A stretch of 52,347 nt of DNA from Komagataeibacter europaeus LMG 18890 (GTDB lineage: Bacteria > Pseudomonadota > Alphaproteobacteria > Acetobacterales > Acetobacteraceae): contig NZ_CADP01000001.1 in the NCBI RefSeq assembly GCF_000285295.1, positions 7,522 through 59,868 on the forward strand, in the 5' to 3' direction. Of this stretch, positions 28,304 to 37,637 are shown piece by piece. A program made the position numbers and the translations under genes. The notes under the pieces were generated by a model. The model had not been told where the DNA came from and ran no database searches. It saw only the letters and a program-made list of their open reading frames with translations. Each line of letters begins with the position of its first letter. The first letter of the stretch is position 1.

Positions 28304-30271
28304 CTATGCCTCCTGCGGGGCGCGGTGCATGATCCGGTCGATATGGGCGGCCAGATCGGCACGGGTAAAGGGCTTGTGCATGACATCGGCGCTGCCCGCC
28401 GGCAGGGCGACGGCATTGGCGTATCCCGTCAGGTACAGCACCCGCAGTCCCGGGCGCAGCGCCTGCAGGTGATGGGCCGTCTCCATGCCCCCCATGCCCG
28501 GCATCATCACGTCCATGATCACAAGGTCGATCGGTCCCAGCCCCTGCTCCATGGCCTGCACGGCGGCGGTGCCGCTGGCGTATTCATGCACCTCATGCCC
28601 GCGCGCGCGCAGGAAGCCCGCCGTCACCGCGCGCACGCCCGGTTCATCATCCACCACCATGACATGCAGCGCGCGCTGGCCCGCGCCCTCCGCCGGCGTG
28701 GCGGCCACGGCGGCGACCGGGGCATCCGTGGCGTTGCCACCGCCCTGCACCGGCAGGCACAGGTCCACGCGCGTGCCCTCGCCCGGCCTGCTGCGCACCT
28801 GTACCTCGCCGCCCACATGGCGGATGAAGCCGTAGATCATGGACAGGCCCAGCCCGGTGCCACGCCCGACATCCTTGGTGGTGAAAAAGGGTTCGAACAC
28901 GCGGGCCAGTGTCTCGGGCGACATGCCAACGCCCTGATCAGTCACCGAAACCATGACATATTCACCGGGCACAAGATTCGTGCCCGCCACGATTTCCTTC
29001 ACCCGCTTCAGCGCCGTGGATACCTTTATCAGCCCGCCTTCGGGCATGGCATCCACGGCGTTGATGCACAGGTTGAGCACCGCCAGTTCCAGTTGCCCCG
29101 CATCGGTGCAGACCGGCGGCAGCATTCCGTCCGACGCCGCCGTATCCACCACGATGGCGCATGGCGCGCCGCCGCTTTTCCCCTGGCGCGACACCACCGT
29201 CTGCGCCAGCAGGTCGTTCATGCCATGCAAAAGGGCGTTCACGTCCACCGGCTCAAGGCTGAGGTCGCGCGGGCGGCTGAAATTAAGCAGCCTGCGCGTC
29301 AGTGACGCCCCGCGCTGCGCGGCGGCGGATGCATTGTCCAGCAGGCGCGCCATCGGCCCCGTTTCCGGCCCCATGTCGCGCACCAGTTCAAGCGAACCGA
29401 GGACGGCGGTCAGCAGGTTGTTGAAATCATGCGCGATGCCACCGGCCAGCGTGCCCAAAGCCTGCATCTTTTCCGCCTGACGCAGGCGGGCGGCCATTTC
29501 CTGCTGGCGGGTAATATCACGGTTGATCACAACGGAGCACGCCGACCCGTCGCCCAGCGCCCCCAGCACAACACGCGTGATCTCGCGCCACCGTCCCTGC
29601 ACGCCGCCACGGATATGGGCGGGCAGTTCGACGGTTTCCTCGTCCCGGCCCTCGGCATGCAGGCGTTCATGCGCCGCACGGATAAGGGGCAGCAGGTCCG
29701 CGTCACACAGCTCCTCCTCCGTATGGCCAAGGCAGCCTGCGATATCGCGGCCATAGAAATCGGCGGCCTGCCGGTTGATGCGGATGAAGCGGCCCTGCGC
29801 GTCCTTGAACCCCAGCCCCGAACGCAGGTTGTCCAGCAGGCCGTGCAGCAGCATGCGCTCGGTGCGCAGTTCACGTTCCAGCCGGTGGTAGTCCGCGGCC
29901 TGCACGATCATGGCGCGCAGGGCGTCCGGGTCCCATGGCTTGTGCGAATAGAACGAGATCCGCCCCTGGTTCAGCGCCGCCGCCACCGCCCCGATATCGG
30001 CATAACCCGTCAGCAGGATGGCCTGCGCATCGCTGTGCGCGCGCGCGCGCGCCAGCATCACGTCGCCACCCATTTCGGGCATGCGCTGGTCGGATACGAT
30101 CACGTCCACGTCGTTGCGCGCGGCGAGGATGTCCAGCGCCTCGGTGGGGGATGTGGTGGACAGGACGGTAAAGGTATCTTCCAGCAGGTCCGTCAGGGCT
30201 ACAAGGATCTCGGCTTCGTCATCCACCAGCAGGACAACAGGGCGCGGCTGCGTCGCGGGGTTGGTATTCAT
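28304..30271 (-). CDS. Hybrid histidine kinase: REC-PAS-HisKA-HATPase-REC
   Basis: The 655 residues start with a receiver domain (about 10-130; VDD acids and phospho-acceptor Asp61 in VSDQRMPEMGG). A PAS domain follows (about 140-260, FKDAQGRFIRINRQAADFYG). The kinase core has His281 in LAGGIAHDFNNLL and ATP-site boxes CINAVDAMPEGG, VTDQGVGMSP and TGLGLSMIYGF. A second receiver lies at the C-terminus (about 535-650; VVDDEP, Asp in IMDVMMPGMGG). There are no membrane segments, so it is cytoplasmic. It starts 39 bases after the preceding kinase gene and is the last gene of the chemosensory operon. It could receive phosphate on its N-terminal REC and send it out through the C-terminal REC. No output regulator gene follows. 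Confidence 0.9.
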   Translation of the reverse strand: MNTNPATQPRPVVLLVDDEAEILVALTDLLEDTFTVLSTTSPTEALDILAARNDVDVIVSDQRMPEMGGDVMLARARAHSDAQAILLTGYADIGAVAAALNQGRISFYSHKPWDPDALRAMIVQAADYHRLERELRTERMLLHGLLDNLRSGLGFKDAQGRFIRINRQAADFYGRDIAGCLGHTEEELCDADLLPLIRAAHERLHAEGRDEETVELPAHIRGGVQGRWREITRVVLGALGDGSACSVVINRDITRQQEMAARLRQAEKMQALGTLAGGIAHDFNNLLTAVLGSLELVRDMGPETGPMARLLDNASAAAQRGASLTRRLLNFSRPRDLSLEPVDVNALLHGMNDLLAQTVVSRQGKSGGAPCAIVVDTAASDGMLPPVCTDAGQLELAVLNLCINAVDAMPEGGLIKVSTALKRVKEIVAGTNLVPGEYVMVSVTDQGVGMSPETLARVFEPFFTTKDVGRGTGLGLSMIYGFIRHVGGEVQVRSRPGEGTRVDLCLPVQGGGNATDAPVAAVAATPAEGAGQRALHVMVVDDEPGVRAVTAGFLRARGHEVHEYASGTAAVQAMEQGLGPIDLVIMDVMMPGMGGMETAHHLQALRPGLRVLYLTGYANAVALPAGSADVMHKPFTRADLAAHIDRIMHRAPQEA

Positions 30272-30310
30272 TGGTCTGCAACTCCCTGCACGAAGGCCAC
30301 GCGGGGTGCC

Positions 30311-32176
30311 TCAACGCGCTTGATCGGATAAAGGCCGGGATGGGGCTGCCTGCCCCTCGTTCCCCGGACCGGGATTCCATGGCACGGAAATGGTGAAGCG
30401 CGCCCCGCCCTGCGGCGCGGCGCCAACCGACAGGCTGCCCTGGTGGGCCTGCACCACGCTGTAGGCAATCGCAAGCCCCAGCCCGGTTCCGGCACCAACC
30501 GGCTTGGTGGTGAAAAACGGCTCGAAAATACGTTCCTGCACATCAGGCGCGATGCCGGGGCCACTGTCGGTAATGACAAAGACGTAGCTGTCCCGCCCGT
30601 CCCCGTTATGTGCAAGGAACGTGTGTATCTCGATTTCCCCTTCCGCGATCCCGCCACGGACAGACATATCATCAGGCTGGGCGGCAAGAATTGCATCGGC
30701 CGCATTGCTGATAATATTCATGATGACCTGATTGAGCAGCGCCGCCTGGCAGTACAGCCGGTCCGGGGCTTCATACCGGCGTCTGACCACAATCCCGTTG
30801 CCCAGCTTCTGTGTCAGCAGCGCCATGACGGTTTCCAGCGCCTCGGGCACGTCGATCAGCTGGAACAGTCCTTCATCCAGTCGCGAGAATTTGCGCAGGT
30901 TCAGCACAAGGTTCTGGATACGCCGCAGCCCCATGTTCATGGATCCCACCCGGTCGCGGCACTTGTTCAGGATCGCGGCCCGGTCGTCATGGCCGGGATC
31001 GGCGCTGTCGGCTTCCATCCCGATCACGCGGTCCAGACCACGCGCCACCGTATCCTTGTGCGCCAGGATGAAGGCCAGCGGATTGTTGATTTCATGCGCG
31101 ATGCCCGCCACCAGTTCACCCAGTGACGCCATCTTGGCCGTCTGCACCAGCTTGCCCTGTGTCTCGATCAGCTTGCGGTTGGCGTCGGCCAGTTCGCGGT
31201 TGGCCTGTTCCAGCGCCTCGGCCAGGGACGCCTTGGACGCGATGGCCGCGGCCTCCGCCCTGGCGCTCTTGACCGCGATTTCACGCGCCTGACGCTCGAC
31301 CTCGATCCGGCGCACGTCATCCTGCAACAGCTTGCGGCGCACCAGCACGCGAATGCGCAGCGCCAGCGCCGCAGGCCCCACATCGCGCGAGACGAGATCG
31401 TCTATCCCCGCCTCGAACACGCGGGCCGAAAATTCCTTCGCATCGGGCCGGGGCGCGCCATCCACCCCCAGGATACGCGGTGGCACGTTACCCGAAAGCA
31501 GGTCCTTCTGCCGCCATTCGTCCAGCTTGCGGCAGACTTCCAGCCCGTCGAATTCCCGGCACGCCAGGTCGATCACCACGCAGTCGGGCACATGGTCGGG
31601 GTCATGCAGCAGGGACGGCCTGAGCAGCGAGGGATCGGGGCACAGGGTGACGATATGCCCGTCACGCCGCAACTGGTCGATCAGTTCGGGCACCGCGCGC
31701 CGGTGGGCGGGTTCGGGGGCGATGACCATGATACGCGCGCGCCGGAACACGCGCTGCGGCAGGAGGGATGGCGCATGCGCCGCATGTTCACGCAGCAGCG
31801 CGCGGATACGGAAGACGATCAGCGCCGGGTCGGATGACTTGGGGATATAGGCGTCCGCCCCGCTTTCCAGCCCCTCACGCTCCAGCCCCGGCTCGATCCC
31901 CTCCGTCAGGATCAGGACGGGGATGGTGCGCGTGACCGCGTTCATGCGCAGCTGGCGGGCCAGCTGCCCGCCATTCATGCCCGGCAGGTGGTAGTCGGCG
32001 ATCACCAGCCCCGGCAGGCGTTCGTCAAGGGTATCGAGCGCTTCCTCCCCGCTGGCCACGCGGTGGACGTGAAAGCCGTGGCCTTCCAGCATGCGGCGGA
32101 CACGAAGGGCCTGCGTGTCCGAATCCTCCACCAGCAGCAGGGTGTCGGCATGGTCCTGTTGGTCAGTCAGCGGCAT
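30311..32176 (-). CDS. CheS3-like hybrid histidine kinase: REC-REC(degenerate)-coiled coil-HK
   Basis: The 621 residues have a normal receiver at the N-terminus (VEDSD; Asp61 in [12 protein letters not shown]). A second receiver-like domain follows (about 147-285) in which the acidic pair is replaced (IMVIAPEP), although an Asp remains in [14 protein letters not shown] helical coiled-coil linker (about 295-345) leads to the kinase core with His361 in [14 protein letters not shown], then [22 protein letters not shown] and [13 protein letters not shown]. There is no membrane segment. Two N-terminal receivers plus kinase, placed directly after cheB, is the build I recall for CheS3 of Rhodospirillum centenum. 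It probably takes phosphate from the CheA of this operon. Confidence 0.9.
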   Translation of the reverse strand: MPLTDQQDHADTLLLVEDSDTQALRVRRMLEGHGFHVHRVASGEEALDTLDERLPGLVIADYHLPGMNGGQLARQLRMNAVTRTIPVLILTEGIEPGLEREGLESGADAYIPKSSDPALIVFRIRALLREHAAHAPSLLPQRVFRRARIMVIAPEPAHRRAVPELIDQLRRDGHIVTLCPDPSLLRPSLLHDPDHVPDCVVIDLACREFDGLEVCRKLDEWRQKDLLSGNVPPRILGVDGAPRPDAKEFSARVFEAGIDDLVSRDVGPAALALRIRVLVRRKLLQDDVRRIEVERQAREIAVKSARAEAAAIASKASLAEALEQANRELADANRKLIETQGKLVQTAKMASLGELVAGIAHEINNPLAFILAHKDTVARGLDRVIGMEADSADPGHDDRAAILNKCRDRVGSMNMGLRRIQNLVLNLRKFSRLDEGLFQLIDVPEALETVMALLTQKLGNGIVVRRRYEAPDRLYCQAALLNQVIMNIISNAADAILAAQPDDMSVRGGIAEGEIEIHTFLAHNGDGRDSYVFVITDSGPGIAPDVQERIFEPFFTTKPVGAGTGLGLAIAYSVVQAHQGSLSVGAAPQGGARFTISVPWNPGPGNEGQAAPSRPLSDQAR

Positions 32177-32186
32177 CGGGGCGTCA

Positions 32187-33278
32187 TCATCCTGCTAGGG
32201 GGCCTTCGGAAGGGATCTGGCCACCTGCCACGATCCGGAGAATATGCGGGGTGATTTCATGCACCGGCAGGCTTATGCACGCAGCCCCCGCGCGTTCGGC
32301 GGCCCCCGGCATGCCGTGGATGACGGCGGTGCTGCGGTCTTCGACAATGGTATAGCCACCGGCGCCACGGATACGGCCCAGCCCCGCCACGCCGTCTTCG
32401 CCAATGCCGGTCAGCAGCACGCCAAGGCTGTCCGCGCCAAACACGCGGGCCACGGAAGAAAACAGCACATCGGCCGATGGCCGCTGCCCCTGCACCACCG
32501 CATCATCATGCAGCAGCACGTCACCGCGCGGGCCGACAGTCATGTGCCGGTTGCCTGGCGCCACCAGCACCCGGCCGCGTTCCAGCTGCATGCCGTGCTG
32601 CGCCAGCATGACCGGCAGGGCCACATGCTGGTCCAGCCACGCCGCGAACCCTTCCATGAAGGGCTGGCCCATATGCTGCACCAGCACCACCGGCAGCGCG
32701 AAATCCGCCGGCAGGTCGCCCAGCACGCGGGCAAAGGCCGTAGGCCCCCCGGTTGAGGCCGCAAGGGCGAGGATGCGCGGACGGATATCCAACGGGCGCG
32801 TCCACATGCCCTTGTGCCGGAAGGGTTCGGCCTGCATCAGGCGGCGGCGGATAACGGGCACCTGGCTCATGATATACAACTGCGTGGCAATTCCCTGCGC
32901 CACGGCTGCGCCGGCGGCACCCGACAGGCCCTGCGGTTTCTCGATCACCGACAGCGCCCCCGACCGCAGGGCGTTCATGGAAACCTGCGTCGCCTGCGCG
33001 CCGACGGTGTCACTGACGATCACGATGGGGGTTGGAAAATGCGCCATGATCTGCCGCGTGGCTTCCAGCCCGTCCATGCCGGGCAGGCAGATATCCATGG
33101 AAATCACATCGGGGCGTAGGCGTGGGACAAGGCGCAGCGCCTCCTCCGCCGTTTCCACGGCCTCCACCAGTTCCAGGCGCGGGTCGCCCGTCACCACGCG
33201 CATGAGCAGGTGGCGCAGCACCGCCGAATCCTCCACGATCAGCACGCGGCGCGGGGGCTGGGGCGTCACATCGTTCAC
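32187..33278 (-). CDS. cheB: Chemotaxis-type protein-glutamate methylesterase CheB
   Basis: CheB removes methyl groups from receptor glutamates and so resets adaptation. The 363 residues have an N-terminal receiver (VEDSAVLRHLLMRV; Asp in SMDICLPGMDG), a linker, and the C-terminal esterase domain. The catalytic Ser is in AASTGGPTAF, the His in LVQHMGQP and the Asp in LLTGIGEDGV. Its start overlaps the cheA stop by 4 bases. It corresponds in position to WspF. Confidence 0.94.
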   Translation of the reverse strand: MNDVTPQPPRRVLIVEDSAVLRHLLMRVVTGDPRLELVEAVETAEEALRLVPRLRPDVISMDICLPGMDGLEATRQIMAHFPTPIVIVSDTVGAQATQVSMNALRSGALSVIEKPQGLSGAAGAAVAQGIATQLYIMSQVPVIRRRLMQAEPFRHKGMWTRPLDIRPRILALAASTGGPTAFARVLGDLPADFALPVVLVQHMGQPFMEGFAAWLDQHVALPVMLAQHGMQLERGRVLVAPGNRHMTVGPRGDVLLHDDAVVQGQRPSADVLFSSVARVFGADSLGVLLTGIGEDGVAGLGRIRGAGGYTIVEDRSTAVIHGMPGAAERAGAACISLPVHEITPHILRIVAGGQIPSEGPLAG

Positions 33279-35398
33279 AACAGCCCCTTTATGGTGTCGA
33301 TCAGTTCACCCTGGTCGAATTTCTGTTTGGTCAGGTAAGCACGCGCGCCGCCTTCCATGCCCCGGCGCACGTCATCCCCCTCGTCCCGTGATGTCATCAG
33401 GACAACCGGTATGCCCGACAGGTGGGGATCGGCCCGCATGGCCGCCAGCAGGGCGAAGCCATCCATGCGCGGCATTTCGACATCCGTCACCACCACATCC
33501 ACATGCCGCGAGGACTGCTGGAGCATCGCCAGCGCTTCCTCCCCATCCACCGCAAGGCAGACATCGTAACCATGGGACTGCAATATGGTTTTCTGCAGTG
33601 TCCGGGTCGTGATCGAATCATCCACCACCATGACCAGCGGCGCATGGCGCACGGGCACCACGGGGGCGGCTTCATCCACGTCGCTGAAGCAGACGCCACC
33701 ACCATTGCCCCGCAGCCGCCAGCGCGCAAACAGCCGGTCGGGGCTAAGGATGAAGACGGGCTGGTCCTCGCGCTGCCAGGCAATGCCGGGGACCAGTTCG
33801 CTGTCCAGCCCCACGGCTGTCGCGTCCGACACCAGCAGCGTGCGCACATCCACCATGCGTTCCACCGCAAAGCCGCAGCGTACGCCATCCACCTCCATCA
33901 CCACGACGCTGACCGCGCCGTCGCGCACGGGCAACGGCGCGTTCTCATCCCCCACAAAGGCCCGCAGCGGCACCAGCAGCACCAGGTCCTCGGCCTGTTT
34001 CCCGGCCTGGCCGGCCGCTGGCTGCGTGCCGTCATTGGGATGCGGCACCACGGCGAAGGGCGCGCCATTGAGCAGCCGGATCTCATCACGCCGCACCCGC
34101 AGCAGGTGGCGGATCACGCGTCCGGGCAGGCCGAGCGACTGCCCGGCATTTTCCACCAGCAGCACGGTGCGCTGGCGCTGGGACACCGGCACGGTCAGAG
34201 TGACGGTCGTCCCTGCGGGCTGGCGCTGTTCCATGCGCACGGTGCCATGCAGGGCGCGCGCCGCTTCCGCCACCACCGACAGGCCCACCCCGCGCCCGGC
34301 CAGCGTATCCGCCTGGCCCCGCGTGGAAAAACCCGGTTCGAACACGCGCGCCAGCAGTTGCCGCGCCTCCAGCGGCGCATCGGCATGGACCAGCCCCTGC
34401 CCCGCCGCGCGCGCGGCAATCGCCTGCAGGTCCGGCCCGCGCCCGTCGTCACTGACCGCGACCTGCAGCCGCACGCCCGTCAGGGTGACGGCGATGGTGA
34501 TGTTCAGGCGTTCGGACTTGCCTTCCTTCAGCCGCCGGGCACGGGTTTCATGCCCATGCACGATGGCGTTGCGCACAAGATGGACCACCGGGTCGCGCAG
34601 GGCCTGCATCACGCGGCGTTCGGTCTGGACCTCCATGCCATGCATGTGCACGTCCACGCCTGCATCCGGCCCGCCATGTTCGCGGGCGATACGCCGGGCC
34701 ATGGCGGCAAGGGAGCCGAACACGCTTTCGGCGGGCACGAGGGTCACGGCATGGACTTCCTCCCCCAGCCGCAGCAGCGCGCGGTCGATCTGCCCGGACA
34801 TGAGTTCACGTTCGCGCCCCACCGTCATGAGCCTGCGCGTCATGCGCGCGAATTCGGCCACGGGATCGGCGCGCATGCGTTCGGGCGCATGCATGACCGC
34901 GCGGGATTCATCCAGGAGGTCCATCACCTGCGCCCACAGACGTTCATGCCGTTCGGCCACGGACATGAGATCATGCACCGCCGAGGCCAGCGCATCGAGC
35001 CGTGCGACAGGCACCTGCACATAGGCCGGGTTTTCCATGGCCGTGGCGGCGGGCGCGTCCTCATCCAGCGCATGGGCATCCGCCCCCGCCGGGGCCGTGG
35101 TCATGAGCAGGTCCACCTCGTCAAGTGTATCGGTAATCGCCTTCAGGTCGGCTTCATCTGGCAGGGCGCGGGCCGCCTGCAGGGTCGACAGGCGATTTTC
35201 CAGCGCGTGGGCCACCCCTTCGACCACCGGCAGTTCCACCGCGCGCGCCGCCCCCTTGAGCGAGTGGACACGCCGGAAGATTTCCGCCAGCCCCTGCGCA
35301 TCCGGGCAGCCAGCGGCCACGATGCCGCGGATCACGCGCAGATGGTCGCGGTATTCCGCATCGAATACCGCCAGAAGTTCGTCGCGAAGGGTATCCAC
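33275..35398 (-). CDS. cheA: Hybrid CheA histidine kinase: Hpt-P3-HATPase-CheW-REC
   Basis: This is the central kinase of the chemosensory complex. The 707 residues begin with an Hpt domain (phospho-acceptor His45 in RRVHSLKGAARAVE). A short dimer region leads to the HATPase with HLVRNAIVHGHETR, VSDDGRGPDL and GRGVGLSVVAEAA. A CheW-like domain follows, then a C-terminal receiver (about 585-707; VVDDSITTRTL, Asp in VTDVEMPRMDG). A separate P2 domain for CheY docking is not evident. CheA fused to REC is typical of WspE, FrzE and Che3 systems and not of flagellar pathways. It starts 10 bases downstream of the mcp gene. Confidence 0.93.
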   Translation of the reverse strand: MDTLRDELLAVFDAEYRDHLRVIRGIVAAGCPDAQGLAEIFRRVHSLKGAARAVELPVVEGVAHALENRLSTLQAARALPDEADLKAITDTLDEVDLLMTTAPAGADAHALDEDAPAATAMENPAYVQVPVARLDALASAVHDLMSVAERHERLWAQVMDLLDESRAVMHAPERMRADPVAEFARMTRRLMTVGRERELMSGQIDRALLRLGEEVHAVTLVPAESVFGSLAAMARRIAREHGGPDAGVDVHMHGMEVQTERRVMQALRDPVVHLVRNAIVHGHETRARRLKEGKSERLNITIAVTLTGVRLQVAVSDDGRGPDLQAIAARAAGQGLVHADAPLEARQLLARVFEPGFSTRGQADTLAGRGVGLSVVAEAARALHGTVRMEQRQPAGTTVTLTVPVSQRQRTVLLVENAGQSLGLPGRVIRHLLRVRRDEIRLLNGAPFAVVPHPNDGTQPAAGQAGKQAEDLVLLVPLRAFVGDENAPLPVRDGAVSVVVMEVDGVRCGFAVERMVDVRTLLVSDATAVGLDSELVPGIAWQREDQPVFILSPDRLFARWRLRGNGGGVCFSDVDEAAPVVPVRHAPLVMVVDDSITTRTLQKTILQSHGYDVCLAVDGEEALAMLQQSSRHVDVVVTDVEMPRMDGFALLAAMRADPHLSGIPVVLMTSRDEGDDVRRGMEGGARAYLTKQKFDQGELIDTIKGLL

Positions 35399-35408
35399 GG
35401 CCCGGCCG

Positions 35409-37091
35409 TCAGGTCTGGTAACGTGCGGAAATGGTCAGAAGCTGTTTTGACAGCTTGCCAAGGTTGCTGGCCGAGACCTCCAGGTTGCGGGTACCCGCCG
35501 ATGTCTGCTGGCTGGCCTGGCGGATGCTCTGCAGCGCGGTCATGACCTGTTCAATGCCGATCTGCTGCTGGTTGGTCGACGCCACGATCTGCTGGAAGGC
35601 ATGCACGCCTTCCTCGATCCCGCCGGTCATGCGTTCGATGGTGCGGTAGGCGATGTAGGTGCGTTCCTTCCCTGCCGAGACACGCTTGACCGCTTCCTCC
35701 GTCAGCATGACGGAGGTGTTGATGCCGCGCTGGATGTCACCAAGGATAGCCCGCACGTTCTGCGTCGCATCGCGCGACTGGTCGGCCAGGATCTTCATCT
35801 CCGCCGCCACCACGGCGAACGAACGGCCATGTTCGCCCGCCGCCGCCGCCTCGATCGCGGCATTCAGCGCCAGCAGGTGGGAACGTTCGGACAGGTCGTT
35901 GACCGATGCAATGATTTCGCTGATCGCCTCGGTCCGTTCGGACAGGGCCACGATGTTCGACGCCACGGCTTCCGCCCCGTCATGGGTATGGGCCATGGCG
36001 CGGGCCGTTTCCTCCACCGCTTCCAGCCCGCTTGCGGAACTGTGGACAATCACCTCCGCCGAGGAAATGACTTCACGCGCGCGCTTGCTGATCTGTGCGC
36101 CGGAATGGGTGATTTCGTCCACGGTGGCCGCCGTTTCCTGCACCGCGGCAAACTGTTCTTCCACGCTTGCGGCCTGCTGCTGGGTGGAGGCGCGGATCTC
36201 GGCCACGGCGGCGTCAAGGTTCTGGGTGACTTCCCCGCTCTGGCGCGCGATTTCCCGCAGGCCGTCGATCATGCGGTTCAGGCCCGAGGCAAGGCGGGCG
36301 ACCTCGTCCCGGTCCTCGCCCATGCCGCCCACCTTGGCGCGGGTGGCAAGGTCGCCCTGCCCCACGCGTTCCATCACATGCATGATGGACGAGATCGGTT
36401 CCATGATCGAACGCCGCGTCCAGAAGGTCACGATCAGGGCGACGACAACCGCCCCCGCCATGCCGATGGCCAGCGAACGGCGGCTGTAATCATACGATGC
36501 CGCCCCCTGCGTTTCGGCCACCTGCACCACGTGGTCCAGCAGGGACGCCGCCCGCCCCACCAGCAGGTCAATCGACTGTTCGCGGCTGTCGATACGCGAT
36601 GCCTGTTCGCGCACGCCCGCGTCATTGCCCGCACGTATGGCCTGGAACAGCATGGCGGCACCGTGCGTATCCATCTGGAACTGTGCGGAAATGTCACGCA
36701 ACTGGCTGGCGACGGTATTGAACATCTCGCGCTGGTCGTCGCTGCGGGCCAGCCTGCTTCCTTCTTCCGCGCGCGACAGCACGCCCGCCAGCAGCCTGTC
36801 CGCGTCGCGCGCCTTTTCATCCCATCCGGCAATGGCGTCCTCCAGCACGGCGGGGGCGGTTTCGAAATCATGGGCGTAATAATGCGCAAGGATGGCAAGC
36901 CTGCGGGCGACAAGGTCGTTTTCATTGGCGCGGATATGCGTCAGTTCACGATAGACCGACAGGTCGCGGGTGACGATGATCGTCATTTCATCACGCACCT
37001 CCCGGATCTGTCCCAGCGCGTAGATACCCAGCGATACCATCAGCAGGACACCGACCATGAAACCGAACAGCAGGCGATTGGCGATTGTCAC
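35409..37091 (-). CDS. Methyl-accepting chemoreceptor
   Basis: The 560 residues have a transmembrane helix (about 8-27), a periplasmic four-helix-bundle sensor (about 28-205), a second transmembrane helix (about 207-226), a HAMP domain and a long cytoplasmic signalling hairpin. The tip reads LLALNAAIEAAAAGEHGRSFAV in two overlapping parts. It contacts CheA and CheW. Just before the tip, LSERSH stands where many receptors have FQTN. No C-terminal NWxxF pentapeptide for CheR/CheB docking is present, which fits a TPR-linked CheR. It occupies the WspA role in the operon; its ligand is unknown. Confidence 0.93.
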   Translation of the reverse strand: MTIANRLLFGFMVGVLLMVSLGIYALGQIREVRDEMTIIVTRDLSVYRELTHIRANENDLVARRLAILAHYYAHDFETAPAVLEDAIAGWDEKARDADRLLAGVLSRAEEGSRLARSDDQREMFNTVASQLRDISAQFQMDTHGAAMLFQAIRAGNDAGVREQASRIDSREQSIDLLVGRAASLLDHVVQVAETQGAASYDYSRRSLAIGMAGAVVVALIVTFWTRRSIMEPISSIMHVMERVGQGDLATRAKVGGMGEDRDEVARLASGLNRMIDGLREIARQSGEVTQNLDAAVAEIRASTQQQAASVEEQFAAVQETAATVDEITHSGAQISKRAREVISSAEVIVHSSASGLEAVEETARAMAHTHDGAEAVASNIVALSERTEAISEIIASVNDLSERSHLLALNAAIEAAAAGEHGRSFAVVAAEMKILADQSRDATQNVRAILGDIQRGINTSVMLTEEAVKRVSAGKERTYIAYRTIERMTGGIEEGVHAFQQIVASTNQQQIGIEQVMTALQSIRQASQQTSAGTRNLEVSASNLGKLSKQLLTISARYQT

Positions 37092-37097
37092 GGGACT

Positions 37098-37637
37098 TCA
37101 CACTCCGACATAACGGGAAGAAAACAGGCGCGCGGGATCAATGACGGTCAGGCTGCGCCCATCGGGCAGACTGGCCTGGGGAAAGCCCGAAGGCGTAAGC
37201 GGCGTGGGCGTGCCCGTGATTTCCACGGTGCCCGCGGCACCACTGGCCAGCAGGGCGATGCGCCCCAGCGGAATGCTGGAAACCGAACGCAGCAGCAGCA
37301 TCACGCCAGGCGCCTCCAGCGGCGCGCCCCCCAGCAGGACCGAAAGGTCGAATACGGTATACAGGTCGGCCTGATAGCCATGCACGCCGCGCACGCCGGG
37401 CGGGCAGTCGGGCCTGCGGGGCATATCACTCCAGACCGGGTCGGTCACGCGCAGCACGGCATGCAGGTCCACCCCGCAGGCCTGTCCCGCAAGGTCCAGC
37501 ATGACCAGCAGCCGCCCCGCGGCCGCCCCCGCCTGGTCCCGCCCGCGCGCGGCCATGATCCGCGCGCGTTCATGCAGCACCCGCCGGGCGAAGGCGTCCT
37601 TGCCCGATGGTGGCGTGATGTCCCCGTTTTCCGTCAT
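37098..37637 (-). CDS. cheW: CheW-like coupling protein
   Basis: The 179 residues carry a CheW-like SH3-type fold. A polar N-terminal helix (about 1-40) precedes LVMLDLAGQACGVDLHAVLRV. GVRGVHGYQADLYTVFDLSVLLG is the typical coupling-surface segment, and it ends LTVIDPARLF. It should bridge the receptor and CheA. It lies 6 bases before the mcp gene and overlaps the cheR stop. It is the second of two diverged CheW-like genes in the operon, like WspD beside WspB. Confidence 0.85.
   Translation of the reverse strand: MTENGDITPPSGKDAFARRVLHERARIMAARGRDQAGAAAGRLLVMLDLAGQACGVDLHAVLRVTDPVWSDMPRRPDCPPGVRGVHGYQADLYTVFDLSVLLGGAPLEAPGVMLLLRSVSSIPLGRIALLASGAAGTVEITGTPTPLTPSGFPQASLPDGRSLTVIDPARLFSSRYVGV

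Noticed and set aside
33422-35545. A 707-codon open frame on the plus strand across cheA
   Set aside because: It is antisense to cheA, rich in His/Arg/Gln, and has no ribosome site or family likeness. High GC at third codon positions leaves the opposite frame free of stops.
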